In this document: positions 1 to 11,239 of the stretch, in pieces
Numbering within the stretch: position 1 is the stretch's first letter
How the letters are laid out: each line of letters starts with the position of its first letter
NCBI RefSeq assembly: GCF_045679555.1
Contig: NC_092096.1
Location: 17,861,612 to 17,925,611 of the forward strand
Direction: 5' to 3'
Source: Salvelinus alpinus
Taxonomy: Eukaryota > Chordata > Actinopteri > Salmoniformes > Salmonidae
Length of the DNA stretch: 64,000 nt
The notes under the pieces: generated by a model
What the model was told of the DNA's origin: nothing
The model's input: the letters and a program-made list of their open reading frames with translations, nothing else
The model's database searches: none
Position numbers and translations under genes: made by a program

Positions 1-303
1 TTACATTTACATTTTAGTCATTTAGCAGACACTCTTATCCAGAGCGACTTACAGTAGAGTGCATACATTTTTTATTACATTTTTACATACTGAGACAAGG
101 ATATCCCCTACCGGCCAAACCCTCCCTAACCCGGACGACGCTATGCCAATTGTGCGTCGCCCCACGGACCTCCCGGTTGCGGCCGGCTGCGACAGAGCCT
201 GGGCGCGAACCCAGCCCAGCCTGGGCGCGAACCCAGAGACTCTGGTGGCGCAGCTAGCACTGCGATGCAGTGCCCTAGACCACTGCGCCACCCGGGAGGC
301 CCA
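1..303 (-). mobile_element. tRNA-derived salmonid SINE, joined to a V-SINE-type core
   Basis: Positions 1-70 carry the teleost motif ending CCAGAGCGACTTACAG, which resembles the conserved core shared by V-SINEs. From about 103 to 300 the minus strand reads as the head and body of the large tRNA-derived salmonid SINE: GGCCTCCCGGGTGGCGCAGTGG at the end near 300, a tRNA-like B-box region, then the conserved body with GCCAATTGTGCG (plus strand, about 147). A short segment, CAGCCTGGGCGCGAACC, is duplicated near 195-235. The SINE head directly abuts the 23 bp tandem array that starts near 304. The family name (SmaI/FokI-like) is from memory and uncertain. Confidence 0.75.
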
Positions 304-1869
304 CTGTTAGACCACTGTGATGCAGTTCCTTAGACCACTGTGATGCAGTTCCTTAAACTACTGTGATGCAGTTCCTTAGACCACTGCGATGCAGTTCCTT
401 AGACCACGGTGATGCAGTTCCTTAGACCACTGTGATACAGTTCCTTAGATCACCTCATTGCAGTTCCTTATACCACCTCATTGCAGTTCCTTATACCACC
501 TCGATGCAGTTCCTTAGACCACTGTGATGCAGTTCCTTAGACCACTGTGATGCAGTTCCTTAGACCACTGGGATGCAGTTCCTTAGACCACCTCGATGCA
601 GTTCCTTAGACCACTGTGATGCAGTTCCTTAGACCACTGCGATGCAGTTCCTTAGACCACTGCGATGCAGTTCCTTAGACCACCGTGATGCAGTTCCTTA
701 GACCACTGTGATGCAGTTCCTTAGACCACTGCGATGCAGTTCCTTAGACCACCTCATTGCAGTTCCTTAGACCACTGTGATGCAGTTCCTTAGACCACTG
801 TGATGCAGTTCATTAAACCACTGCGATGCAGTTCCTTAGACCACTGTGATGCAGTTCCTTAGACCACTGTGATGCAGTTCCTTAGACCACCTCATTGCAG
901 TTCCTTAGACCACTGTGATGCAGTTCCTTAGACCACCTCATTGCAGTTCCTTAGACCACCGTGATGCAGTTCCTTAGACCACCTCATTGCAGTTCCTTAG
1001 ACCACTGTGATGCAGTTCCTTAGACCACTGCGATGCAGTTCCTTAGACCACCGTGATGCAGTTCCTTAGACCACCTCATTGCAGTTCCTTAGACCACTGT
1101 GATGCAGTTCCTTAGACCACTGCGATGCAGTTCCTTAGACCACTGTGATGCAGTTCCTTAGACCACCTCATTGCAGTTCCTTAGACCACTGTGATGCAGT
1201 TCCTTAGACCACCTCATTGCAGTTCCTTAGACCACTGTGATGCAGTTCCTTAGACCACTGCGATGCAGTTCCTTAGACCACTGCGATGCAGTTCCTTAGA
1301 CCACCGTGATGCAGTTCCTTAGACCACCTCATTGCAGTTCCTTAGACCACTGTGATGCAGGTCCTTAGACCACTGTGGTGCAGTTCCTTAGACCACTGCG
1401 ATGCAGTTCCTTAGACCACTGTGATGCAGTTCCTTAGACCACTGTGATGCAGGTCCTTAGACCACTGTGGTGCAGTTCCTTAGACCACTGCGATGCAGTT
1501 CATTAGACCACTGCGATGCAGTTCATTAAACCACTGCGATGCAGTTCCTTAGACCACTGTGATGCAGTTCCTTAGACCACTGCGATGCAGTTCCTTAGAC
1601 CACTGCGATGCAGTTCCTTAGACCACCGTGATGCAGTTCCTTAGACCACCTCATTGCAGTTCCTTAGACCACTGTGATGCAGGTCCTTAGACCACTGTGA
1701 TGCAGTTCCTTAGACCACTGCGATGCAGTTCATTAGACCACTGCGATGCAGTTCCTTAGACCACTGTGATGCAGTTCCTTAGACCACTGTGATGCAGGTC
1801 CTTAGACCACTGTGGTGCAGTTCCTTAGACCACTGCGATGCAGTTCATTAGACCACTGCGATGCAGTTC
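304..1869. repeat. 23-bp minisatellite derived from a SINE head
   Basis: About 68 tandem copies of a 23 bp unit containing GATGCAGTTCCTTAGACCAC. Variants alternate at one trinucleotide block (TGTGATG, TGCGATG, CTCATTG). The unit matches the adjoining SINE head, where GATGCAGTGCCCTAGACCAC occurs at about 263-282, so the array appears to have grown from the SINE. One more copy and a half appears beyond the LINE at 5362-5398, showing that the LINE was inserted inside the array. Confidence 0.95.
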
Positions 1870-4800
1870 ATTAAATCAAATCAAATCAAAATTTATTAGT
1901 CACATACACATGGTTAGCAGATGTTAATGCGAGTGTAGCGAAATGCTTGTGCTTCTAGTTCCGACAATGCAGTAATAACCAACAGTAATCTAACCTAACA
2001 ATTCCACACTACTACCTTACACACACACACAAGTGTAAGGGATAAAGAATATGTACATAAAGATATATGGATGAGTGGTGGTACAGAACGGCATGGCAGA
2101 TGCAGTAGATGGTATAGAGTACGGTATATACATATGAGATGAGTACTGTAGGGTATGTAAACATAAAGTGGCATAGTTTAAAGTGGCTAGTGGTACATGT
2201 ATTGCATAAAGATGGCAAGATGCAGTAGATGATATAGAGTACAGTATATATACATATGAGATGGGTAATGTAGGGTATGTAAACATTGTATTAAGTGGCA
2301 TTGCTTAAAGTGGCTAGTGGTACATTTTTACATAATTTCCATCAATTCCCATTTTTAAAGTGGCTGGAGTTGAGTCAGTATGTTGGCAGCGGCCGCTAAA
2401 TGTTAGTGGTGGCTGTTTAACAGTCTGATGGCCTTGAGATAGAAGCTGTTTTTCAGTCTCTCGGTCCCTGCTTTGATGCACCTGTACTGACCTCGCCTTC
2501 TGGATGATAGCGGGGTGAACAGGCAGTGGCTTGGGTGGTTGTTGTCCTTGATGATCTTTATGGCCTTCCTGTGACATCGGGTGGTGTAGGTGTCCTGGAG
2601 GGCAGGTAGTTTGCCCCTGGTGATGCGTTCTGCAGACCTCACTACCCTCTGGAGAGCCTTACGGTTGTGGGCGGAGCAGTTGCCGTACCAGGCGGTGATA
2701 CAGCCCGACAGGATGCTCTCGATTGTGCATCTGTAGAAGTTTGTGAGTGCTTTTGGTGACAAGCCGAATTTCTTCAGCCTCCTGAGGTTGAAGAGGCGCT
2801 GCTGCGCCTTCTTCACAACGCTGTCTGTGTGGGTGGACCAGTTCAGTTTGTCCGTGATGTGTACACCGAGGAACTTAAAACTTTCCACCTTCTCCACTAC
2901 TGACCCGTCGATGTGGATAGGGGGGTGCTCCCTCTGCTGTTTCCTGAAGTCCACAATCATCTCCTTTGTTTTGTTGACGTTGAGTATGAGGTTATTTTCC
3001 TGACACCACACTCCGAGGGCCCTCACCTCCTCCCTGTAGGCCGTCTCGTCGTTGTTGGTGATCAAGCCTACCACTGTAGTGTCATCCGCAAACTTGATGA
3101 TTGAGTTGGAGGCGTGCATGGCCACGCAGTCGTGGGTGAACAGGGAGTACAGGAGAGGGCTCAGAACGCACCCTTGTGGGGCCCCAGTGTTGAGGATCAG
3201 CGGGGTGGAGATGTTGTTACCTACCCTCACCACCTGGGGGCGGTCCGTCAGGAAGTCCAGGACCCAGTTGCACAGGGCGGGGTCGAGACCCAGGGTCTCG
3301 AGCTTGATGACGAGTTTGGAGGGTACTATGGTGTTAAATGCTGAGCTGTAATCGATGAACAGCATTCTCACATGGGTATTCCTCTTGTCCAGATGGGTTA
3401 GGGCAGTGTGCAGTGTGGTTGCGATTGCGTCGTCTGTGGACCTATTGGGTCGGTAAGCAAATTGGAGTGGGTCTAGGGTGTCCGGTAGGGTGGAGGTGAT
3501 ATGGTCCTTGACTAGTCTCTCAAAGCACTTCATGATGACGGAAGTGAGTGCTACGGGGCGGTAGTCGTTTAGCTCAGTTACCTTAGCTTTCTTGGGAACA
3601 GGAACAATGGTGGCCCTCTTGAAGCATGTGGGAACAGCAGACTGGGATAAGGATTGATTGAATATGTCCGTAAACACACCAGCCAGCTGGTCTGCGCATG
3701 CTCTGAGGACGCGGCTGGGAATGCCGTCTGGGCCTGCAGCCTTGCGAGGGTTAACACGTTTAAATGTTTTACTCACCTCGGCTGCAGTGAAGGAGAGCCC
3801 GCAGGTTTTGGTAGGGGGCCGTGTCAGTGGCACTGTATTGTCCTCAAAGCGGGCAAAAAAGTTGTTTAGCCTGTCTGGGAGCAAGACATCCTGGTCCTCG
3901 ACGGGGCTGGTTTTCTTTTTGTAATCCGTGATTGACTGTAGACCCTGCCACATACCTCTTGTGTCTGAGCTGTTGAATTTCGACTCGATTTTGTCTCTGT
4001 ACTGAGACTTGGCCTGTTTGATTGCCTTGCGGAGAGAATAGCTACACTGTTTGTATTCGGTCATGCTTCCGGTCACCTTGCCCTGGTTAAAAGCAGTGGT
4101 TCGCGCTTTCAGTTTCACGCGAATGCTGCCGTCAATCCACGGTTTCTGGTTTGGGAATGTTTTTATCGTTGCTGTGGGTACGACATCGTCAATGCACTTC
4201 CTAATGAACTCGCTCACCGAATCAGCATATTCGTCAATATTGTTGTTGGACGCGATGCGGAACATATTCCAATCTGCGTGATCGAAGCAGTCTTGAAGCG
4301 TGGATTCAGATTGGTCGGACCAGCGTTGAACAGACCTGAGCGCGGGAGCTTGTTGTTTGAGTTTTTGTTTGTAGGCTGGAATCAACAAAATGGAGTCGTG
4401 GTCAGCTTTTCCGAAAGGGGGGCGGGGGAGGGCCTTATAAGCGTCGCGGAAATTAGTGTAACAATGGTCTAGTGTTTTTCCAGCCCTGGTAGCACAATCG
4501 ATATGCTGATAGAATTTAGGGAGTTTTGTTTTTAGATTAGCCTTGTTAAAATCCCCAGCTACGATGAATGCAGCCTCAGGGTGTGTGGTTTCCAGTTTAC
4601 AAAGAGTCAGATAAAGTTCGTTCAGGGCCATCGATGTGTCTGCTTGGGGGGGAATGTATACGGCTGTGATTATGATTGACGAGAATTCCCTTGGTAGATA
4701 ATGCGGTCGACATTTGATTGTGAGGAGTTCTAGATCAGGTGAACAGAACGACTTGAGTTCTTGTGTGTTGTTATGATGATCACACCACTTCTCGTTAATC

Positions 4801-5361
4801 ATAAGGCATACCCCCCCGCCCCTCTTCTTACCGGAAAGATGTTTGTTTCTGTCGGCGCGATGCATGGAGAAACCAGCTGGCTGCACCGACTCCGTTAGCG
4901 TCCCTTGAGTTAGCCATGTTTCCGTGAAGCAGAGCACGTTGCAATCCCTGATGTCTCTCTGGAATGCTACCCGTGCTCGGATTTCATCAACCTTATTGTC
5001 AAGAGACTGGACATTGGCGAGTAGTATGCTAGGGAGTGGAGCGCGATGTGCCCGTCTCCGAAGCCTGACCACGAGACCGCCACGTTTTCCCCTTTTTCGG
5101 CGACGCACAGGGTCGCCGGCTGGGATCAGATCCATTGTATTGTGTGGAAGGCAAGACACTGGATCCGTTTCGGGAAAGTCATATTCCTGGTAGGAACGAT
5201 GATGAGTTGACGTTAATCGTATATTCAGTAGTTCCTCCCGACTGTATGTAATGAAACCTAAGATTACCCGGGGTACCGATGTAAGAAATAACACGTAAAA
5301 AAACAAAATACTGCATATTTTCCAAGGAACGCGAAGCGAGGCAGCCATCTCTTTCCGGCGC
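1870..5361 (-). mobile_element. Full-length non-LTR retrotransposon (L2/Rex1-like LINE)
   Basis: The minus-strand element begins GGCGCCGGAAAGAG directly before the ORF start at 5348, so its 5' UTR is only about 14 bases. The 3' UTR (2402 down to 1870) contains short duplicated A/T-rich blocks at about 2090-2320, the salmonid LINE end GCATTTCGCTACACTCGC and a terminal repeat of ATTTG/TTTGA type. It sits inside the 23 bp minisatellite. The sequence CTGCGATGCAGTTC occurs on both sides (1856-1869 and 5362-5375), consistent with a target-site duplication, although each array unit holds nearly the same sequence. The clade name is inferred from remembered fish elements and is not settled. Confidence 0.9.
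2403..5348 (-). CDS. LINE ORF2-type endonuclease/reverse transcriptase, 981 aa, intact
   Basis: The product nicks target DNA and reverse-transcribes the LINE RNA at the insertion site. Residues 8-32 are hydrophobic and 82-102 are strongly basic (RRRKRGKRGG). An AP-type endonuclease domain spans about 106-322: N112 in ANVQSLDNKV, the acidic E143 in FTETWL, D266/N268 in GDFNKA, and the ADHDSI motif at 315-320. The reverse transcriptase spans about 510-790: PRKAAGPDGIPSRVLR (534-549), FIDYSSAFNTI with catalytic D666, GAPQGCVLSPLLY (722-734) and the FADD box at 753-756. The C-terminal part is the usual RRLKKFG / LPALQDTY region. No internal stop or frameshift is seen, so the copy is young or still functional. 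The ATG is the first in the element. No separate ORF1 is visible, which is normal for Rex1-like elements. Confidence 0.93.
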   Translation of the reverse strand: MAASLRVPWKICSILFFYVLFLTSVPRVILGFITYSREELLNIRLTSTHHRSYQEYDFPETDPVSCLPHNTMDLIPAGDPVRRRKRGKRGGLVVRLRRRAHRAPLPSILLANVQSLDNKVDEIRARVAFQRDIRDCNVLCFTETWLTQGTLTESVQPAGFSMHRADRNKHLSGKKRGGGVCLMINEKWCDHHNNTQELKSFCSPDLELLTIKCRPHYLPREFSSIIITAVYIPPQADTSMALNELYLTLCKLETTHPEAAFIVAGDFNKANLKTKLPKFYQHIDCATRAGKTLDHCYTNFRDAYKALPRPPFGKADHDSILLIPAYKQKLKQQAPALRSVQRWSDQSESTLQDCFDHADWNMFRIASNNNIDEYADSVSEFIRKCIDDVVPTATIKTFPNQKPWIDGSIRVKLKARTTAFNQGKVTGSMTEYKQCSYSLRKAIKQAKSQYRDKIESKFNSSDTRGMWQGLQSITDYKKKTSPVEDQDVLLPDRLNNFFARFEDNTVPLTRPPTKTCGLSFTAAEVSKTFKRVNPRKAAGPDGIPSRVLRACADQLAGVFTDIFNQSLSQSAVPTCFKRATIVPVPKKAKVTELNDYRPVALTSVIMKCFERLVKDHITSTLPDTLDPLQFAYRPNRSTDDAIATTLHTALTHLDKRNTHVRMLFIDYSSAFNTIVPSKLVIKLETLGLDPALCNWVLDFLTDRPQVVRVGNNISTPLILNTGAPQGCVLSPLLYSLFTHDCVAMHASNSIIKFADDTTVVGLITNNDETAYREEVRALGVWCQENNLILNVNKTKEMIVDFRKQQREHPPIHIDGSVVEKVESFKFLGVHITDKLNWSTHTDSVVKKAQQRLFNLRRLKKFGLSPKALTNFYRCTIESILSGCITAWYGNCSAHNRKALQRVVRSAERITRGKLPALQDTYTTRCHRKAIKIIKDNNHPSHCLFTPLSSRRRGQYRCIKAGTERLKNSFYLKAIRLLNSHH

Positions 5362-5398
5362 CTGCGATGCAGTTCCTTAGACCACTGTGATGCAGTTC

Positions 5399-5924
5399 AG
5401 TCTTTGTCTGTGTGTGTTTTAGGTAAAGAATCCACTCTAGCTTGTGTCACTGTTACAAGAAAATCACGTTTGTTACCACGGCGGCGAGACATGAATGTTC
5501 CAAACCCGAAACAGACATAGAACGACGACACACAGTGTGGAAAAATATTACTGCCTTGCATTAATGATTCCTTTAGGTATCTCTTTCTGAATGCTTATTC
5601 TACTCCGTGGTGTTGACACAGCTGTGTGGGATTTGAGTGGTGCTCTCCAGGATGTTGATGAAGCAGTGTGACATGAGAAACCCTTTACCTCGACCCCTAT
5701 TTCACTACATTCCAAACCATTGACTGGTGGAGAGAGGTGGATGATGTGGATGTTCATGTTACATATTCTAACCCCCTTGTAGGAGAGAATGAGGATACCT
5801 GGTCAGTTGTACAGTTGAAATGTGTCTTCCTCATTTAACCCTCTGAATCAGAGGTGTCCTTAATGGTGTCCTTAACGTGGAGGTGTCCTTAACGTGGATG
5901 TCCTTAATAGACATCCACGTCATC
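5399..5924. other. No gene recognised; short tandem motif at the end
   Basis: Mostly unremarkable sequence. Near 5850-5915 GGTGTCCTTAA / ACGTGGA blocks are repeated three to four times, followed by an inverted copy of ATGTCCTTAATAGACAT. I see no coding exon. Confidence 0.5.
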
Positions 5925-6029
5925 GGCGCCCAGGGAGCAGAATGGTTGATTTTTCCACCTTGCCAGCTCGGGGATTCGACCTTCTGGTTACTAGCCCAAC
6001 GCTCTTAACCATTAGGCTAACTTGCTCCC
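5925..6029 (-). mobile_element. HpaI-type SINE, 3'-truncated fragment
   Basis: The minus strand reads as the HpaI SINE head: GTTAGAGCG-type A box region (the plus strand shows GCTCTTAACCATTAGGCTAA), then GGTTACTAGCCCAACG and CAGCTCGGGGATTCGA. The 3' half (the TGTTCTTAACTGACTTGCC part) is absent. The plus strand resembles a tRNA in reverse but lacks a foldable tRNA. Confidence 0.8.
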
Positions 6030-6782
6030 CTGTCTAGTACTACGGGTCAGGAAGACAATAATGTCCTAATTGAGCTTTGTGTAAATGCACCAAGGCAATG
6101 AGATGGGGCCATGCTTAAACAAAGACACACTCCTATTTTATCGGCTGTATCCTACAGCAGTAGGTCATTGTAACAACCATCATCATCAAGCCATAACGTT
6201 GTCATAACAACGGCATAATATATCCCATTACAACACGTTATGACAATCTGCTGACTGGCCATGCAAGGAGCAGTAGGAGTCTGATAGGTTTCTCCATGAT
6301 GAGGACATCTTGCCCTAATCCTGGTGAAAACCTGTTGAAAACGTCTCTGTCTCCTTCTGTGACAAGCTGAGTACTGTGTGAGTGGCGCTATTGATTCTCC
6401 TCCCTCCACAGCCCAGCCTAGACCCCCCGTGGTCCTCTCGACATCCATGTCCCTCCGTCTAGACCGGTTCCTCCAACATCACTTCCTATTGCTGGGCTTG
6501 TTTCCACATGTTGTAGCTGTAGGCAGCAGGATAATGGGTCGCAGTGTCACACTGAGACGCGCTAATTAAAGGAGCAATCTGGTTCCTATTACCGGCTTTC
6601 AAATAACGCTCTCTCTCTTAACGAGCCCCAGTCTGCCTGAATCTGATAACAACATGGCTGCTTAGTTTCTCTGGTGTTGAGGTGGCAGGGCACTGTGTGT
6701 GTATGTTATGGTGTGTCTGTGTCTGTGCACTGCAGTTTTACAGGCTCCTGGGAGAAAGTTGTTGTCCTCCTCAGAGGCATGG
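6030..6782. other. No gene recognised
   Basis: Unique-looking sequence with no conserved exon that I can identify. Open frames here (for example 6378-6569) lack family resemblance, good splice context and repeats. Confidence 0.4.
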
Positions 6783-7181
6783 TGTCACGCCCTGACCTTA
6801 GTTTTATATATTTTCTGTATTATTTTGGTCAGGGTGTGGCGAGGGTGGGTATGTGTGTTTTGTCTTGTCTAGGGTTTTTGTTTATCTACGGGGATTTCGT
6901 ATGTCTAGGTAATGTAGGTTTATGGTGGCCTGAATTGGTTCTCAATCAGAGGCAGCTGTTTATCGTTGTCTCTGATTGGGGATCCTATTTAGGTTGCCAT
7001 TTTCCATTTAGGTTTGGTGGGTTCTTGTCTATGTGGAGTTGCATGTCAGCACTCGATCTATTTAGCGTCACGGTCCTTTTTTTGTTACTTTGTTAGTTTG
7101 TTCAGTGTTCTTCCTTTATTAAAGAAAGAATGTATTCATATCACGCTGCGCCTTGGTCTCCTCAATGCGACGGACGTGACA
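6783..7181 (+). mobile_element. Solo LTR (399 bp), related to the LTR element at 52334
   Basis: It starts TGTCACGCCCTGACC and ends GGACGTGACA, so the ends form a short inverted repeat. Internal features shared with the LTRs at 52334 and 23672: CCCTGACC (6790-6797) complementary to GGTCAGGG (6827-6834); a second hairpin with arms 6941-6951 and 6970-6980; and an ATTAAAGA polyadenylation-like signal near 7120 followed by CACGCTGCGCC. Flanks are CATGG and CATTC, an imperfect match to a 5 bp duplication, so an old insertion is likely. A 140-codon open frame overlapping it is an accident of the LTR. Confidence 0.75.
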
Positions 7182-7436
7182 CATTCTTATGTCCTGACAA
7201 CATGAAAACATGAAAACAGTGAAGTCCCCACTGGATAGATCTGTTACCATTCAACGTGATTGAAACAGAAAGATGTAATGGGCCACTTCAGATGAACTTT
7301 ATTAGTTATCTGTCCATTGATAAAATATCCCAGATTTAATCTTGAATGACATACCTCTGTTGAATTAAAAGCTGAGCTCAAATGTCAACAATCTAAACCT
7401 ATTCATTCACTTTAATGTCAAAAGCATAAAAGACCA
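7182..7436. other. No gene recognised
   Basis: AT-rich unique sequence between a solo LTR and a minisatellite; nothing further identified. Confidence 0.4.
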
Positions 7437-8341
7437 ACTGTCAACACCTCCCCCTTGTCTATCATTGGTGAACGACCTCACTGTCAACACCTCCCCTGTG
7501 TCTATCATTGGTGAATGACCTCACTGTCAACACCTCCCCCTTGTCTATCATTGGTGAATGACCTCACTGTCAACACCTCCCCCTTGTCTATCATTGGTGA
7601 ACGACCTCACTGTCAACACCTCTCCCTTGTCTATCATTGGTGAACGACCTCACTGTCAACACCTCTCCCTTGTCTATCATTGGTGAACGACCTCACTGTC
7701 AACACCTCTCCCTTGTCTATCATTGGTGAATGACCTCACTGTCAACACCTCCCCCTTGTCTATCATTGGTGAATGACCTCACTGTCAACACCTCCCCCTT
7801 GTCTATCATTGGAGGGTGACCTCACTGTCAACACCTCCCCCTTGTCTATCATTGGAGGGTGATCTCACTGTCAACACCTCCCCCTTGTCTATCATTGGTG
7901 AATGACCTCACTGTCAACACCTCCCCCTTGTCTATCATTGGGGAATGACCGCACTGTCAACACCTCCCCCTTGTCTATCATTGGTGAATGACCTCACTGT
8001 CAACACCTCCCCCTTGTCTATCATTGGTGAATGACCTCACTGTCAACACCTCCCCCTTGTCTATCATTGGTGAATGACCTCACTGTCAACACCTCCCCCT
8101 TGTCTATCATTGGTGAATGATCTCACTGTCAACACCTCCCCCGTGTCTATCATTGGTGAATGACCTCACTGTCAACACCTCCCCCTTGTCTATCATTGGT
8201 GAATGACCTCACTGTCAACACCTCCCCCTTGTCTATCATTGGTGAATGACCTCACTGTCAACACCTCCCCCTTGTCTATCATTGGTGAATGACCTCACTG
8301 TCAACACCTCCCCCTTGTCTATCATTGGAGGGTGACCTCAC
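7437..8341. repeat. 43-bp minisatellite
   Basis: About 21 head-to-tail copies of a 43 bp unit containing CACTGTCAACACCTCCCCC and TTGTCTATCATTGG. The main variants are GGTGAATGACC, GGTGAACGACC and GGAGGGTGACC, with GGAGGGTG copies at about 7810, 7856 and at the last unit. Confidence 0.95.
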
Positions 8342-8561
8342 TGCCTGATGATTCGTTTTCAATGTTGCCATGACCCTGATGTTACAAGTCAATAAAGTTT
8401 TTACTATTTGTTTCTTTAATTGGATATTTTATGGAGTTTTAGCTCTTATTTAAAAATAAATGCTCAATAAAAATCAGAACAAATAAGTCTGTGGTGAATT
8501 ACAGTGTTGTAGCACTGTGCCACGTTGTACAGTGGCTTTATTAATGTTGTCAGCTGTGCAG

Positions 8562-8562
<1 letters not shown>

Positions 8563-8656
<94 letters not shown>
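8563..8656. repeat. (CA)n microsatellite, about 47 repeats
   Basis: An uninterrupted CA run. Alternating purine-pyrimidine tracts of this length can adopt Z-DNA and are highly polymorphic. All open frames through it (Thr-His or Cys-Val repeats) are artefacts. Confidence 0.98.
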
Positions 8657-8658
<2 letters not shown>

Positions 8659-8917
8659 CAAACTCACAGACAGTCAAACTCAGCAAGACACTCAAGAGAC
8701 ACTGTGAAAGAGTGTAGGAAGTGATTGTAGCCGTTCCTCCACACTTCACTGAGAGCTTTCTTTGCACAACCATGGAAAAAGACAGCCACTCTACTCCCAG
8801 AGAGAGAGAGAAAGCTCAAAGTAGAGGGATCAGTGTGGGAGAGTTGTTGTATTCGTGCTGTCACTGTAAATCAAACAGAAGCATTGTTTAACTCTAACTG
8901 TGTGGCTCAGTGTATAC

Positions 8918-9587
<670 letters not shown>

Positions 9588-10494
9588 GGGTTGACCTTAA
9601 CAGGGTTGACCTTAACAGGGTTGACCTTAACAGGGTTGACCGTAACAGGGTTGAGCGTAACAGGGTTGACCTTAACAGAGTTGACCTTAACAGGGTTGAG
9701 CGTAACAGGGTTGAGCGTAACAGGGTTGACCTTAACAGAGTTGACCTTAACAGGGTTGACCTTAACAGGGTTGACATTAACATGGTTGACCGTAACAGGG
9801 TTGACCTCAACAGGGTTGACCGTAACAGGGTTGACCTCAACAGGGTTGACCTTAACAGGGTTGACCTTAACAGGGTTGAGCGTAACAGGGTTGACCTTAA
9901 CAGAGTTGACCTTAACAGGGTTGACCTCAACAGGGTTGACCGTAACAGGGTTGACCTCAACAGGGTTGACCTTAACAGGGTTGAGCGTAACAGGGTTGAC
10001 CGTAACAGGGTTGAGCGTAACAGGGTTGACCTCAACAGGGTTGACCGTAACAGGGTTGACCTCAACAGGGTTGACCTTAACAGGGTTGGGCGTAACAGGG
10101 TTGACCTTAACAGGGTTGACCTCAACAGGGTTGACCTTAACAGGGTTGACCTTAACAGGGTTGACCTCAACAGGGTTGACCGTAACAGGGTTGACCGTAA
10201 CAGGGTTGATCGTAACAGGGTTGATCGTAACAGGGTTGACCGTAACAGGGTTGACCTTAACAGGGTTGACCTTAACAGGGTTGACCTTAACAGGGTTGAC
10301 CGTAACAGGGTTGACCTTAACAGGGTTGACCTTAACAGGGTTGACCTTAACAGGGTTGACCTTAACAGGGTTGACCGTAACAGGGTTGACCTTAACAGGG
10401 TTGACCTTAACAGGGTTGACCGTAACAGGGTTGACCGTAACAGGGTTGACCGTAACAGGGTTGACCGTAACGGGGTTGACCGTAACAGGGTTGA
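9588..10494. repeat. 15-bp minisatellite open in several frames on both strands
   Basis: About 60 copies of a 15 bp unit, CAGGGTTGACCTTAA, with variants GACCGTAA, GAGCGTAA, GACCTCAA and GATCGTAA. Because 15 is a multiple of three, long stop-free frames arise: about 312 codons (TLTGL-type) and 245 codons ([10 protein letters not shown]-type) on plus, and 317 codons (TLLRS-type) on minus. Coding on both strands simultaneously is implausible. One isolated half unit, AACAGGGTTGACGTG, lies at about 10627. Confidence 0.95.
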
Positions 10495-10744
10495 TGATTT
10501 CATCTTAAATCAGCCATAAATCCCCTTGTGACAGAGGGACTTGAAGCTTGTTGTGTACAACAGGGAGTGGCAATTGAATGCTTCACATTTCTAATAAAAA
10601 CATTTCTAGCCTGTCTATCTATGGCTAACAGGGTTGACGTGTTCTGCTCGACCCGCTCAGTTCACAAAACAGGGAGACAGATATTTCATGTGATTAGATG
10701 AATCATTGATCATATGACATGAATAATAATCTTCAGAATTATTA

Positions 10745-10927
10745 TTATTTAACCAGGCAGGTCAGTTCAGAACAAATTCTTATTTACAATGACGGCTTAG
10801 GAACAGTGGGTTAACTGCCTTGTTCAGGGGCAGAACGACAGATTTTTATCTTGTCAGCTCGGGGATCCAATCTAGCAACCTTTTGGTTACTGGCCCAATG
10901 CTCGAACCACCAGGCTACCTGTTGCCC
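10745..10927 (-). mobile_element. HpaI-type SINE, near full length
   Basis: The minus strand reads as the HpaI SINE head (GGTAGCCTGGTGGTTCGAGC), body (GGGGCAGAACGACAG on plus) and 3' end reading toward ...AACTGACCTGCCTGGTTAAATAA. The 3' tail is followed by ATT repeats on the minus side. This family is tRNA-derived and shares its 3' tail with a salmonid LINE that mobilises it. Confidence 0.9.
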
Positions 10928-11239
10928 CAAAATGACTTTGTCAAAGCAACAAAATAACTAGGGCATTACAATGATGATGAGAACTTGGAGAAATGCGGGG
11001 TTTAAATGGGTTAAAATCCTCCTAGAAGTCACAGAGGCACATGTCAATATCAAGAATTTGGGCACTTTAGCAAGTCTTTATTCATAATACAAATCTAATT
11101 TAGTCATTTTATACTACAGGCTTTTATAATTAAATATTGATGCACAACTTCTACTGAAAATATCGAAGGTATGCAAAAGGCCCTCTTTTCCTGACATTAC
11201 CCGGCACAACTGAATTAAATATTGTCTACCTTTATTTCC
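10928..11239. other. No gene recognised
   Basis: Short AT-rich stretch between two SINEs without recognisable content. Confidence 0.4.

Noticed and set aside
304-1869. CRISPR array
   Set aside because: Units abut without unique spacers and the genome is a vertebrate. The same holds for all other arrays in the window.
6674-7096. 140-codon plus-strand ORF
   Set aside because: It lies almost wholly in the solo LTR at 6783-7181, and its hydrophobic content follows from T/G-rich LTR sequence.
9588-10494. Interstitial telomere repeat
   Set aside because: The unit CAGGGTTGACCTTAA contains GGGTT but no TTAGGG tandem. The similarity is superficial.
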